DNA of 64,000 bases from Candidatus Soleaferrea massiliensis AP7 (lineage in GTDB: Bacteria; Bacillota; Clostridia; Oscillospirales; Ruminococcaceae): NCBI RefSeq assembly GCF_000820765.1, contig NZ_CCYH01000043.1, positions 62,001-126,000 on the forward strand, read 5' to 3'. How positions within the stretch are numbered: the first letter of the stretch is position 1; every line of letters starts with the position of its first letter. The translations under genes were made by a program, and so were the position numbers. This document shows, piece by piece, positions 52,727 to 58,974 of the stretch. The notes beneath the pieces are model-generated. The model was not told the DNA's origin. It saw only the letters and a program-made list of their open reading frames with translations, and did no database searches.

Positions 52727-53157
52727 TATTGGGGTACCATGGGAACATCTTGTAACCGCGCAAGCGCCCGCTGCTAGGTGCGCCCAACCACCCAGCCAAA
52801 AGCAAAACGCCGCCCGCAGGCGGCCGAAATGGAAAGCGGGATATCTGAGGGCATTTTTAAGGGGGCCACCACCTGCGGTGGGGCGCTCGGCTGCGCCGCT
52901 TTTTCTACTGCGTTGTTGTGGTGCGTTGATCATAGGTTCTTTTCTTATTTCAGTGACGCGTAGCGCATGCACCAGCGCAGCTGGCCCCCTTAAATGGCCT
53001 TTTCTGGTTACTCTTTTGGCCACGCAAAAGAGTAACCACCACTCAGCCAAGTGGTTCTTGGCAACCCAAAAAAGACCGCCGCACCTCAGCGGCACAACCA
53101 CCACGATGCCAAGTAATACTTGGCAAACAAAAAAGGCCGCTGCATCACAGCGACCCA
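52727..53157 (-). repeat. Hairpin-array repeat, copy H (reverse), with insertion
   Basis: The longest copy. Two 5' modules (CCAAGTATTACTTGG, CCAAGAACCACTTGG). The first core stem is GTTACTCTTTTG/CAAAAGAGTAAC. The second is TTTAAGGGGGCCA/TGGCCCCCTTAAA, changed on both arms relative to other copies. Its loop holds about 110 extra bases including CCACCTGCGGTGG, also seen beside copy C. The distal GGTATTGGGGTACC is intact. Its 5' end lies 36 bp from the stop of the prolyl-tRNA deacylase gene. Confidence 0.9.
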
Positions 53158-53193
53158 ATAAAGCCCATCAGACCATTTATGGTCATTCCCCCG

Positions 53194-53682
53194 CTACAGC
53201 GTCAGGATGCGAAGCTCATTCCCGCAGTCCTCGATGATTTCTTTCAGCGACGCGAAAGAAATCCAAAGCGTCGCCGTGTTGTCATTCGGATGCACGCCGA
53301 TCCGCTGCATTCCGGTCAAATCCCGGTCGACAGCGACGATCACCTCATGCGCCTTATCGTTCAGAACACCCAGCGGCGACACCGCGCCCTTCAAAAGCCC
53401 CAGATACTTCTCCAGCCGCTCGGCCGATGCAAAGCTCAGCCGCGAACAGCCCAGCTGCTCCTGCAGCTTCTTCAAATCCGCCTGCTTGTCGCTCTTGAGC
53501 ACAACCAGAAAATGCGTCCGGCCCTTCTGATCACGCAGGAACAGGTTCTTCGCAATCTCTCCGTTCCGGTCAAGTTCCAGCCGCTGCATGTCTTCAATGG
53601 TGTAGACCGCTTCATGGTCGACACGCGTATAGTCCACACCGTGCTGTGCAAGATAATCGAATACCATCTGTTTCTGTTCCAA
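53194..53682 (-). CDS. Prolyl-tRNA editing deacylase (ProX/YbaK family)
   Basis: 162 residues of the YbaK/ProX editing domain. The N-terminal DYTRVDHEAVYTIEDM, the catalytic Lys in IAKNLFLRDQKG, and the GAVSPLGVLND and IGVHPNDNTATLW segments match free-standing ProX. Hydrolyses Ala-tRNA-Pro made in error by prolyl-tRNA synthetase. The ribosome binding site GGGAGGA precedes the ATG. No terminator was found; repeat copy H begins immediately downstream. Confidence 0.93.
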   Translation of the reverse strand: MEQKQMVFDYLAQHGVDYTRVDHEAVYTIEDMQRLELDRNGEIAKNLFLRDQKGRTHFLVVLKSDKQADLKKLQEQLGCSRLSFASAERLEKYLGLLKGAVSPLGVLNDKAHEVIVAVDRDLTGMQRIGVHPNDNTATLWISFASLKEIIEDCGNELRILTL

Positions 53683-53701
53683 TGAAATCCTCCCTTTCTG
53701 T

Positions 53702-54022
53702 TTATGCCGTCCGTACGGCGGTGCCGGATACCGTAACCATCATCATGCCGTTGTTGGCTCCAAGCATCTCATAATCCACCGCCACACCGACGATCGCATC
53801 CGCTCCCAGAGCCATGGCGCGCTGTGTGATTTCAGCGATCGCACTGTCGCGCGCCTGAATCAGCTCCTCTTCATAGGTCTGGCTGCGTCCGCCGAAAAAG
53901 TTGGAAAGCCCGGCCTTGAAATCCTTGACAAAATCGATGCCGGCAACGACCTCACCAAACACCAGCCCCTTGTATTCCACGATCTTTCTGCCTTCGATAT
54001 GCTGCGTTGTGGTCACAATCAT
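53702..54022 (-). CDS. YbjQ family (heavy-metal-binding-like) protein
   Basis: 106 residues of the UPF0145/YbjQ family: [54 protein letters not shown] and the closing VGVAVDYE...MVTVSGTAV. Forms small oligomers; function not established. GGAGGAGAGG precedes ATG 54022 by about ten bases. Lies 19 bp upstream of the prolyl-tRNA deacylase gene and is probably cotranscribed. Confidence 0.9.
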   Translation of the reverse strand: MIVTTTQHIEGRKIVEYKGLVFGEVVAGIDFVKDFKAGLSNFFGGRSQTYEEELIQARDSAIAEITQRAMALGADAIVGVAVDYEMLGANNGMMMVTVSGTAVRTA

Positions 54023-54102
54023 AGATGAATCCTCTCCTCCAGTCAATAGTTTCTTTTATTATAGCACAGCACAGCCGTTTGACAACCTTTTTAAACTTTT
54101 CC

Positions 54103-54131
54103 TTGACAAACAGCCGGGCATCTGCTAGAAT
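54103..54131 (+). promoter_or_regulatory. Promoter of the GIY-YIG/DUF6530 operon
   Basis: -35 TTGACA (54103-54108), 17-bp spacer, -10 TAGAAT (54126-54131). The -10 lies inside the long palindrome. Confidence 0.8.
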
Positions 54132-54175
54132 TATATTTAGTAAATTAGTAATTTACTAAATATAATTCTAGCAGA
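54121..54175. repeat. Perfect 55-bp palindrome over the promoter
   Basis: Two 27-bp arms meet at a single G (54148): the inner half is TAGTAAATTA-G-TAATTTACTA, and the outer ends are TCTGCTAGAAT and its complement. It covers the -10 and the transcription start and ends at the ribosome binding site. As DNA it could be a large operator or cruciform; as RNA the 5' end of the mRNA would fold into a stem reaching the Shine-Dalgarno. Confidence 0.9.
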
Positions 54176-54189
54176 AAGGAGCGCGTGCT

Positions 54190-54537
54190 TTGGACAGCAA
54201 ACGAAAGAAAGAACTCAAGGCCATGTATAAACAGATGAGACCGCAGATGGGCGTCTATCTGTTCGAATGCCTCCCGACCGGAAAGGCCTATCTTGGCTTT
54301 ACGCAGGACCTCAAGGGAACCATGAACGGCAGCCGGTTCAAGCTGAGCAGCGGCTTTTTCCCAAACCGGAACCTGCTGCGCGACTGGACGCAGTATGGCG
54401 AAGCGCAGTTTTCCGTCCGGGTTGTAGAGACGCTGGACTATGACAAGGACGAGGAAAAAACCGATTATACCGAAGATCTCCAGCTTCTGCTGGAGGAATG
54501 GAAAGAAAAATTCAAAAATGTGGAGGTTTTGAGATGA
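54190..54537 (+). CDS. GIY-YIG nuclease-like small protein
   Basis: 115 residues with a GIY-YIG-type fold start (MGVYLFECLPTGKAYLGFTQDL), the second segment SRFKLSSGFFPNRNLLRDW and FSVRVVETLDYD. A charged helical C-terminus follows. Whether it keeps nuclease activity is unclear. TTG 54190 follows AAAGGAG, close behind the palindrome. Its stop overlaps the next start as ATGA, so the two are coupled. Confidence 0.8.
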   Translation: MDSKRKKELKAMYKQMRPQMGVYLFECLPTGKAYLGFTQDLKGTMNGSRFKLSSGFFPNRNLLRDWTQYGEAQFSVRVVETLDYDKDEEKTDYTEDLQLLLEEWKEKFKNVEVLR

Positions 54538-55013
54538 AAATTCCAACAACACTCAAACATAAACCGGTCATTGTCGCCGAAAACTATGAAAATGTCGATG
54601 GCCGCTCGGCCTATCAAACCGATGCGAAGGGGCTTTCGCTTGGGCTTGCGCAGTGGAATGACCGCGGCAAGGTGGACATTTCCGCCAAGGTCTGGCGGCA
54701 CACCGGTGAAAAGTGGTCGCGGCAGTCCGAAGAGCTGCCGATGCACCGTGTCATCGACCTGGCCATCTTGATCTGCCGCGCCAACCTGTATTTCCGCGAA
54801 GCTTACAGCTATGAGAAGCTTTATGACCCGGAACATCCGGATATCGACCGGGTCGGCATGCAGGGCGACGCCATGACCGTTTCGGTCTGCACCGACAACC
54901 CGATGATTGACGAGGACATCAAGCTCTTCTCCCAAGCGCTCAGCGAAGACGGCGAGCTGCTCGGCGAGCGGTTCCAGACGCTCTCCCGCATTCTGAAAGA
55001 GATGGGCTATTGA
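54534..55013 (+). CDS. DUF6530-like protein
   Basis: 159 residues, soluble, no signal peptide. Carries AENYENVDGRSAYQTDAKGL, LGLAQWNDRGKVDISAKVWR and the ELPMHRVIDLAILI segment typical of a small uncharacterised family often annotated DUF6530. Ribosome binding site GGAGG lies inside the end of the GIY-YIG gene. Probably acts with that protein, but no function is known. Confidence 0.75.
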   Translation: MKIPTTLKHKPVIVAENYENVDGRSAYQTDAKGLSLGLAQWNDRGKVDISAKVWRHTGEKWSRQSEELPMHRVIDLAILICRANLYFREAYSYEKLYDPEHPDIDRVGMQGDAMTVSVCTDNPMIDEDIKLFSQALSEDGELLGERFQTLSRILKEMGY

Positions 55014-55020
55014 TTCGGAG

Positions 55021-55052
55021 AAAGCCGGAAGCGAATGCTTCCGGCTTTCTTT
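55021..55052 (+). terminator. Terminator of the GIY-YIG/DUF6530 operon
   Basis: Stem AAAGCCGGAAGC/GCTTCCGGCTTT with loop GAAT, followed by CTTTG. Confidence 0.85.
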
Positions 55053-55125
55053 GCGCTGAACAGGATTTTCGTCCTGTGATGAAAAGCGTTTGTTGTTTTT
55101 AAAATCTTTTTTTCTAAATGGACGC

Positions 55126-55179
55126 TTGACATCTCCGCCGAAGCGTGTTATCCTGTACACATACCGACCGACAGTATGT
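55126..55179 (+). promoter_or_regulatory. Promoter and TetR-type operator of the regulator gene
   Basis: -35 TTGACA (55126-55131), 17-bp spacer, -10 TATCCT (55149-55154). The dyad ACATAC and GTATGT around CGACCGACA (55159-55179) overlies the start of transcription. A related site precedes the MFS gene. Confidence 0.7.
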
Positions 55180-55205
55180 AAATATCAATAAGGGAGGAAC
55201 CGCGG

Positions 55206-55880
55206 ATGTCCCGCAACAAATATCCTGAGGAGACCATTCAAAAGATCATCGAAATCGCCTTCCGGCTGTTTCGTGAAAAAGGGTACGATGAAACCTCGAT
55301 ACAGGACATCGTCGATGAGCTTGGCATGTCCAAAGGGGCCATCTACTACCACTTCAAATCCAAAGAAGACATTCTGGATAAAATCTGCCATCAGTATTAT
55401 GACGACATGAATTGGTATGAGGATATCGTCCGTGACACGACGCTCAACGGCCTGCAGAAGCTGCAGAAGCTGTTTTTATTCGAACTGACGGATAAGACCA
55501 AACGGGAAATCGATATCATCAGCCTGCCCATGCTCGACAACCCGCGCATTGTCACAAGCGAACTGGAAAGCGCCATCGAGCTCGTGGCCCCGCTGCTTGA
55601 AAAGCTGATCCGGCAAGGCGTGCAGGACGGCTCTCTCCAGGTCAAAAGCCCGAAGGACGCCGCCGAGGTGATGATCCTGCTGATCAACTTCTGGATCAAT
55701 CCGGGCTTATTTCCCGCAGACCGGGAACGCTTTATGCAGAAGGTGCGGTTTTATAAAGAGGTCACCGACGGCATCGGCCTTCCATTGATCGAGGATTCCT
55801 TTTTTTCCGTCTGCGAAGATTACTACAACGCAGTGTATGCCGAACGCAATGACCGTTTAGCCGGGCAGAACCGCGGATGA
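55206..55880 (+). CDS. TetR/AcrR family transcriptional regulator
   Basis: 224 residues. N-terminal helix-turn-helix (about 10-55): IIEIAFRLFREKGYDETSIQ, DIVDELGMSKGAIYYHFKSK. A helical ligand-binding C-terminus follows. GGGAGGA precedes the ATG. It likely represses itself and the MFS transporter 410 bp downstream, since both have similar operator dyads, and responds to a compound the transporter exports. Confidence 0.92.
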   Translation: MSRNKYPEETIQKIIEIAFRLFREKGYDETSIQDIVDELGMSKGAIYYHFKSKEDILDKICHQYYDDMNWYEDIVRDTTLNGLQKLQKLFLFELTDKTKREIDIISLPMLDNPRIVTSELESAIELVAPLLEKLIRQGVQDGSLQVKSPKDAAEVMILLINFWINPGLFPADRERFMQKVRFYKEVTDGIGLPLIEDSFFSVCEDYYNAVYAERNDRLAGQNRG

Positions 55881-56080
55881 GCAAAGCGCTTCGGTTTCCG
55901 GATCATAGTGGTCCCCAGCAAAGCCGCGGATGCGCAGAACGCTGTGGCTTACGGAACCCACACGGTCCCGGCGCAGGCTCGAATGAGCAAAGCACTTCGG
56001 TTTCCGAATCACATTCGGAAACCGGCAAAGTCGCGGATGCGCAGAATGCTGTGGTATCGGATCGCATTCGGCCCCGGTAC
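55866..56080. repeat. Degenerate tandem repeat (about four units of 53 bp)
   Basis: Units begin near 55872, 55925, 55980 and 56034, alternating GCGGATGAGCAAAGCRCTTC and GCGGATGCGCAGAAYGCTGT types, so the larger period is about 106 bp. Most units contain a short dyad such as CCGAAT-CAC-ATTCGG. Starts within the last codons of the TetR gene. Confidence 0.75.
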
Positions 56081-56111
56081 GGGTTCAATATGTCTCCAAC
56101 ATATTGAACCC
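56081..56111. other. Perfect 13-bp hairpin after the tandem repeat
   Basis: GGGTTCAATATGT and ACATATTGAACCC with loop CTCCA. No T run, so its role is unclear; it may still end the TetR transcript. Confidence 0.7.
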
Positions 56112-56246
56112 GAAGGATCAGGCGGCTTCCCAGCATTCCAATCACCGAAAACCCGCTTTGTAAGTGACCATCCATTCTAAAGACATCAGTCCAATTTCAT
56201 AAATTTGCGCATAATTGCCCATGCGGGCAATGTATCATATCCATAT

Positions 56247-56267
56247 ACATACCGACCGTAGGTATTA
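56247..56267 (+). promoter_or_regulatory. TetR-type operator upstream of the MFS gene
   Basis: ATACCGACCGTAGGTAT-type dyad inside ACATACCGACCG..., sharing twelve bases with the operator in front of the TetR gene. A TTGCCC/GGGCAA hairpin lies just upstream at about 56215-56230. Confidence 0.65.
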
Positions 56268-56290
56268 ATAAAGAAAAAGGGGCGTTTTCC

Positions 56291-57574
56291 ATGTCCATCG
56301 AAAAATTATTCAACCGGAATTTCTCGCTGATGGTAATCGGCCAGATCATTTCACTGTTCGGCAACTCCATTCTGCGCTTCTCGCTTTCGCTGTATGTCCT
56401 GCACGCCACCGGGTCAGCCGCGGTATTCGGCACCATCCTGGCGCTGTCGATGATTCCAACCGTTTTGCTTTCGCCGATCGGCGGCATCCTGGCCGACCGG
56501 GTCAACCGGCGGAACATCATGGTCGCGCTCGATTTCACGACGGCCGGCATCATTGCCGTATTTACCATCCTGTTCGGCTTCTCGGACAGCCTGATCCTCA
56601 TCGGCGCGGTTATGATCCTTCTGGCGGTTATCCAGTCCTGCTACCAGCCCTCGGTTCAGTCCAGCATCCCGGTGCTGGCGACCGATGAAAATCTGGAACG
56701 CGCGAACGGCATTGTCGTGCAGGTCAACGCGCTGGCGACGCTGGCCGGCCCAATCATTGCCGGTTTTTTGTATGGCTTCTTCGGCATCACGCCGATTCTG
56801 ATCATCAGCGGCATCTGCTTCTTCCTTTCGGCGGTCATGGAGCTCTTTCTGAAGATCCCGTTCACCAAACGGGAAAAGACCGGCAGCTTTATCGCAAGCG
56901 CGGCCGGCGATCTGAAAACCGCCTTCCGTTTCCTGTCCAAAGACAACCCCAGCGTGTTCAAATTGCTGTTTATCATTGCCGGGCTGAATCTGTTTCTGTC
57001 GGCCATGATCACGGTCGGGCTGCCGTACATTGTCAACGTCTTTCTGCAGCTTGACAGCCAGTTTTACGGCTTCGCGGAGGGCGCGTTGGCGGTCGGCATG
57101 ATCCTGGGCGGCTTGATGTCGGGTATCCTCGCCAAAAAAGTGCGGTTCAACCGGGCATATATCTTCCTGATTGTGTCCATCCTGTTTGTTTTCCCAGTCG
57201 GCTTCGCCGTGCTCGGCAGCTCGATGCCGTTTGTCTCTTACGGCATCATCCTCTTCTCGATCGTGGCCTGCATGACCTGCTCGAGCATCTTCAACGTCTT
57301 CGCGATGACCTTTGCGCAGCGCATGACCCCGACCCATCTGCTTGGCAAGGTCTCCTCCTTTGTCACGGTCATCAGCATCTGCGCGCTCCCGCTGGGGCAG
57401 GCGCTGTACGGCGGCCTGTTCGAGCTGTTCAAAAACCATCTGTCCGTGGTCGTCTTCTTCGCCTGCGTCATGGGGCTGGTTATCGCGTTTGCCACCCGCC
57501 GCGTCCTGCGCCAGTTGCCGCACAGCAGCCGTGAACCGGAAGCCGCACCGCAGACCGAACAAGCGGGTGCATAG
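56291..57574 (+). CDS. MFS transporter
   Basis: 427 residues, twelve predicted membrane segments. The motif-A-like loop GGILADRVNRRNIM lies near residues 58-71. The pattern resembles MFS_3-type drug or macrolide efflux carriers. The probable substrate is the inducer of the TetR regulator. Start ATG 56291 follows AAAGGGG. The polar C-terminus is rich in Pro/Glu/Ala. Confidence 0.9.
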   Translation: MSIEKLFNRNFSLMVIGQIISLFGNSILRFSLSLYVLHATGSAAVFGTILALSMIPTVLLSPIGGILADRVNRRNIMVALDFTTAGIIAVFTILFGFSDSLILIGAVMILLAVIQSCYQPSVQSSIPVLATDENLERANGIVVQVNALATLAGPIIAGFLYGFFGITPILIISGICFFLSAVMELFLKIPFTKREKTGSFIASAAGDLKTAFRFLSKDNPSVFKLLFIIAGLNLFLSAMITVGLPYIVNVFLQLDSQFYGFAEGALAVGMILGGLMSGILAKKVRFNRAYIFLIVSILFVFPVGFAVLGSSMPFVSYGIILFSIVACMTCSSIFNVFAMTFAQRMTPTHLLGKVSSFVTVISICALPLGQALYGGLFELFKNHLSVVVFFACVMGLVIAFATRRVLRQLPHSSREPEAAPQTEQAGA

Positions 57575-57585
57575 CGGAGCTTTGC

Positions 57586-57615
57586 TTGACAGATGTTCCC
57601 TTTCTGTGCTAGAGT
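57586..57615 (+). promoter_or_regulatory. Promoter of the membrane methyltransferase gene
   Basis: -35 TTGACA (57586-57591), 18-bp spacer, -10 TAGAGT (57610-57615). Confidence 0.65.
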
Positions 57616-57805
57616 AAAGCTGATCCGTTGTGCCGCGGCGCCTGATATGGATGACGCTGCGGCATACTTCCGGTTTCTCAAACATCCTGTGGTACAAAGG
57701 CCGGACAGCGGCTAAAGCGGCCGCATTTTCCGGATGTGGGATATGTCTGAAGTTTTTTTGGAAGAACCGGGGACTTCTGAATCTTTCACAGAAAGGATCG
57801 ATTCC

Positions 57806-58381
57806 ATGGATTGGATTCAGCTTTTGATGCTCGTCGCCATAGCGGTGTTCTACTTCGCCTATTTTGCCAAGGCCCTGCTGTTAAAGCGGCGCGGGATCAG
57901 CACACAGCGCATGGGACGGGGAAGCAAGCCGCGCCGCACCTGCATCATAGAAGCCCTGCTGAGCATCGCGACCTTTGGCATGGCCGCCGTGCAGCTTGTC
58001 AGCCTGTTCTGGCTGACGCCGTTTATGTTCCCCTCCTTTGTCCGGATAGGGGGCGCCGCGCTCAGCTTTCTCGGCACACTGGTCTTCATCACCGCCATGG
58101 TACAGATGCGCGACAGCTGGCGCGCCGGCGTGGATGAAACGCAGAAGACGCGGCTTGTCACCAGCGGCATCTACCGTATCAGCCGCAATCCGGCCTTCGT
58201 TGGCTTTGATCTGTTCTATCTGGGAACCCTGTTCGCACTGCCGAACCCGCTTTCCATCGGGTTTGCGCTGTTCGCCATCCTGATGATGCACCTGCAAATT
58301 CTTGAGGAGGAGAAATACCTTCCCGGCGTATTTGGAAAGGATTATGAGGACTACCGCCGTAAAACCAGACGCTATCTGTAA
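57806..58381 (+). CDS. Isoprenylcysteine carboxyl methyltransferase-like (PEMT/ICMT) membrane protein
   Basis: 191 residues, about five membrane segments. The C-terminal ICMT/PEMT signature is clear: VTSGIYRISRNPAFVGF followed by EEEKYLPGVFGKDYEDYRRKTRRYL, which binds S-adenosylmethionine in this family. Substrate in bacteria is usually unknown; phospholipids or isoprenoids are possible. ATG 57806 follows AAAGGA; a start at 57734 is less likely. Confidence 0.88.
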   Translation: MDWIQLLMLVAIAVFYFAYFAKALLLKRRGISTQRMGRGSKPRRTCIIEALLSIATFGMAAVQLVSLFWLTPFMFPSFVRIGGAALSFLGTLVFITAMVQMRDSWRAGVDETQKTRLVTSGIYRISRNPAFVGFDLFYLGTLFALPNPLSIGFALFAILMMHLQILEEEKYLPGVFGKDYEDYRRKTRRYL

Positions 58382-58402
58382 AAACAAAATGACCCAATAT
58401 AG

Positions 58403-58446
58403 AAACAGGCCTCCGGCAAAGTAAGTGCTTTGCCGGAGGCCTGTTT
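58403..58446 (+). terminator. Terminator of the methyltransferase gene
   Basis: Perfect 19-bp stem starting AAACAGGCCTCCGGCAAAG with 6-base loop and TTT end. Confidence 0.9.
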
Positions 58447-58616
58447 CAGCCCATTCTCTTGCGTTTCCTATCCTTGCACCGCTATACTTTTTATACAGAT
58501 TCAAGGACCAACAAAATACGCCGGGCACATTCAAATGCTGTGCGATCCATACATGTCAGCCGCTGAGATATGATGAGGCCATAATCAAGATGTTTAAACG
58601 ATCCGGACAAAAATAG

Positions 58617-58682
58617 AAAAGAGGGCTTATTCCAGCCCTCTTTTGTGCAGATCGAAGCGCCTGTATTGCCCAGGCGCTTTTT
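58617..58682 (-). terminator. Two consecutive terminator hairpins downstream of the feo genes
   Basis: GAAAAGAGGGCT/AGCCCTCTTTT at 58617-58644 and AAGCGCCTG/CAGGCGCTTTTT at 58655-58682. Read on the minus strand, the GCGCC hairpin comes first and the second is followed by CTATTTTTG. Confidence 0.8.
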
Positions 58683-58697
58683 CCATTTATATCTTGG

Positions 58698-58859
58698 TCA
58701 GCGCGCTTCCTTTCCATTTGCATGGCAGGAGCTGTGACAACCGCTGCACGAGCCGCAGCAGCCCTTGTTCTGTTTTTTCCGGCGGCGCATCGATGAAAAG
58801 ATCAGCGCCGTGATGCCCAGAAGCACACTCATAACCAGTATATCGGCCATATTCATCAT
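58698..58859 (-). CDS. FeoB-associated Cys-rich membrane protein
   Basis: 53 residues: one membrane segment (about 5-24, ILVMSVLLGITALIF), a basic stretch RRRKK, then the cysteine cluster GCCGSCSGCHSSCHANG. This is the small FeoB-associated protein family (FeoC-like role proposed), perhaps a metal or redox accessory of FeoB. GGAGGTAAT lies just before the ATG at 58859. It follows feoB by about 115 bp on the same strand. Confidence 0.9.
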   Translation of the reverse strand: MMNMADILVMSVLLGITALIFSSMRRRKKQNKGCCGSCSGCHSSCHANGKEAR

Positions 58860-58974
58860 ATTACCTCCTGTCAATCATGGTGGGTTGTTGATCATTTGTA
58901 TATCAGCGGATTTCGTCTAAGCTTCATCATCCCCTTTGAAATGGGGAGATTTCAGGCCGTATCCAGTCCGCGCA

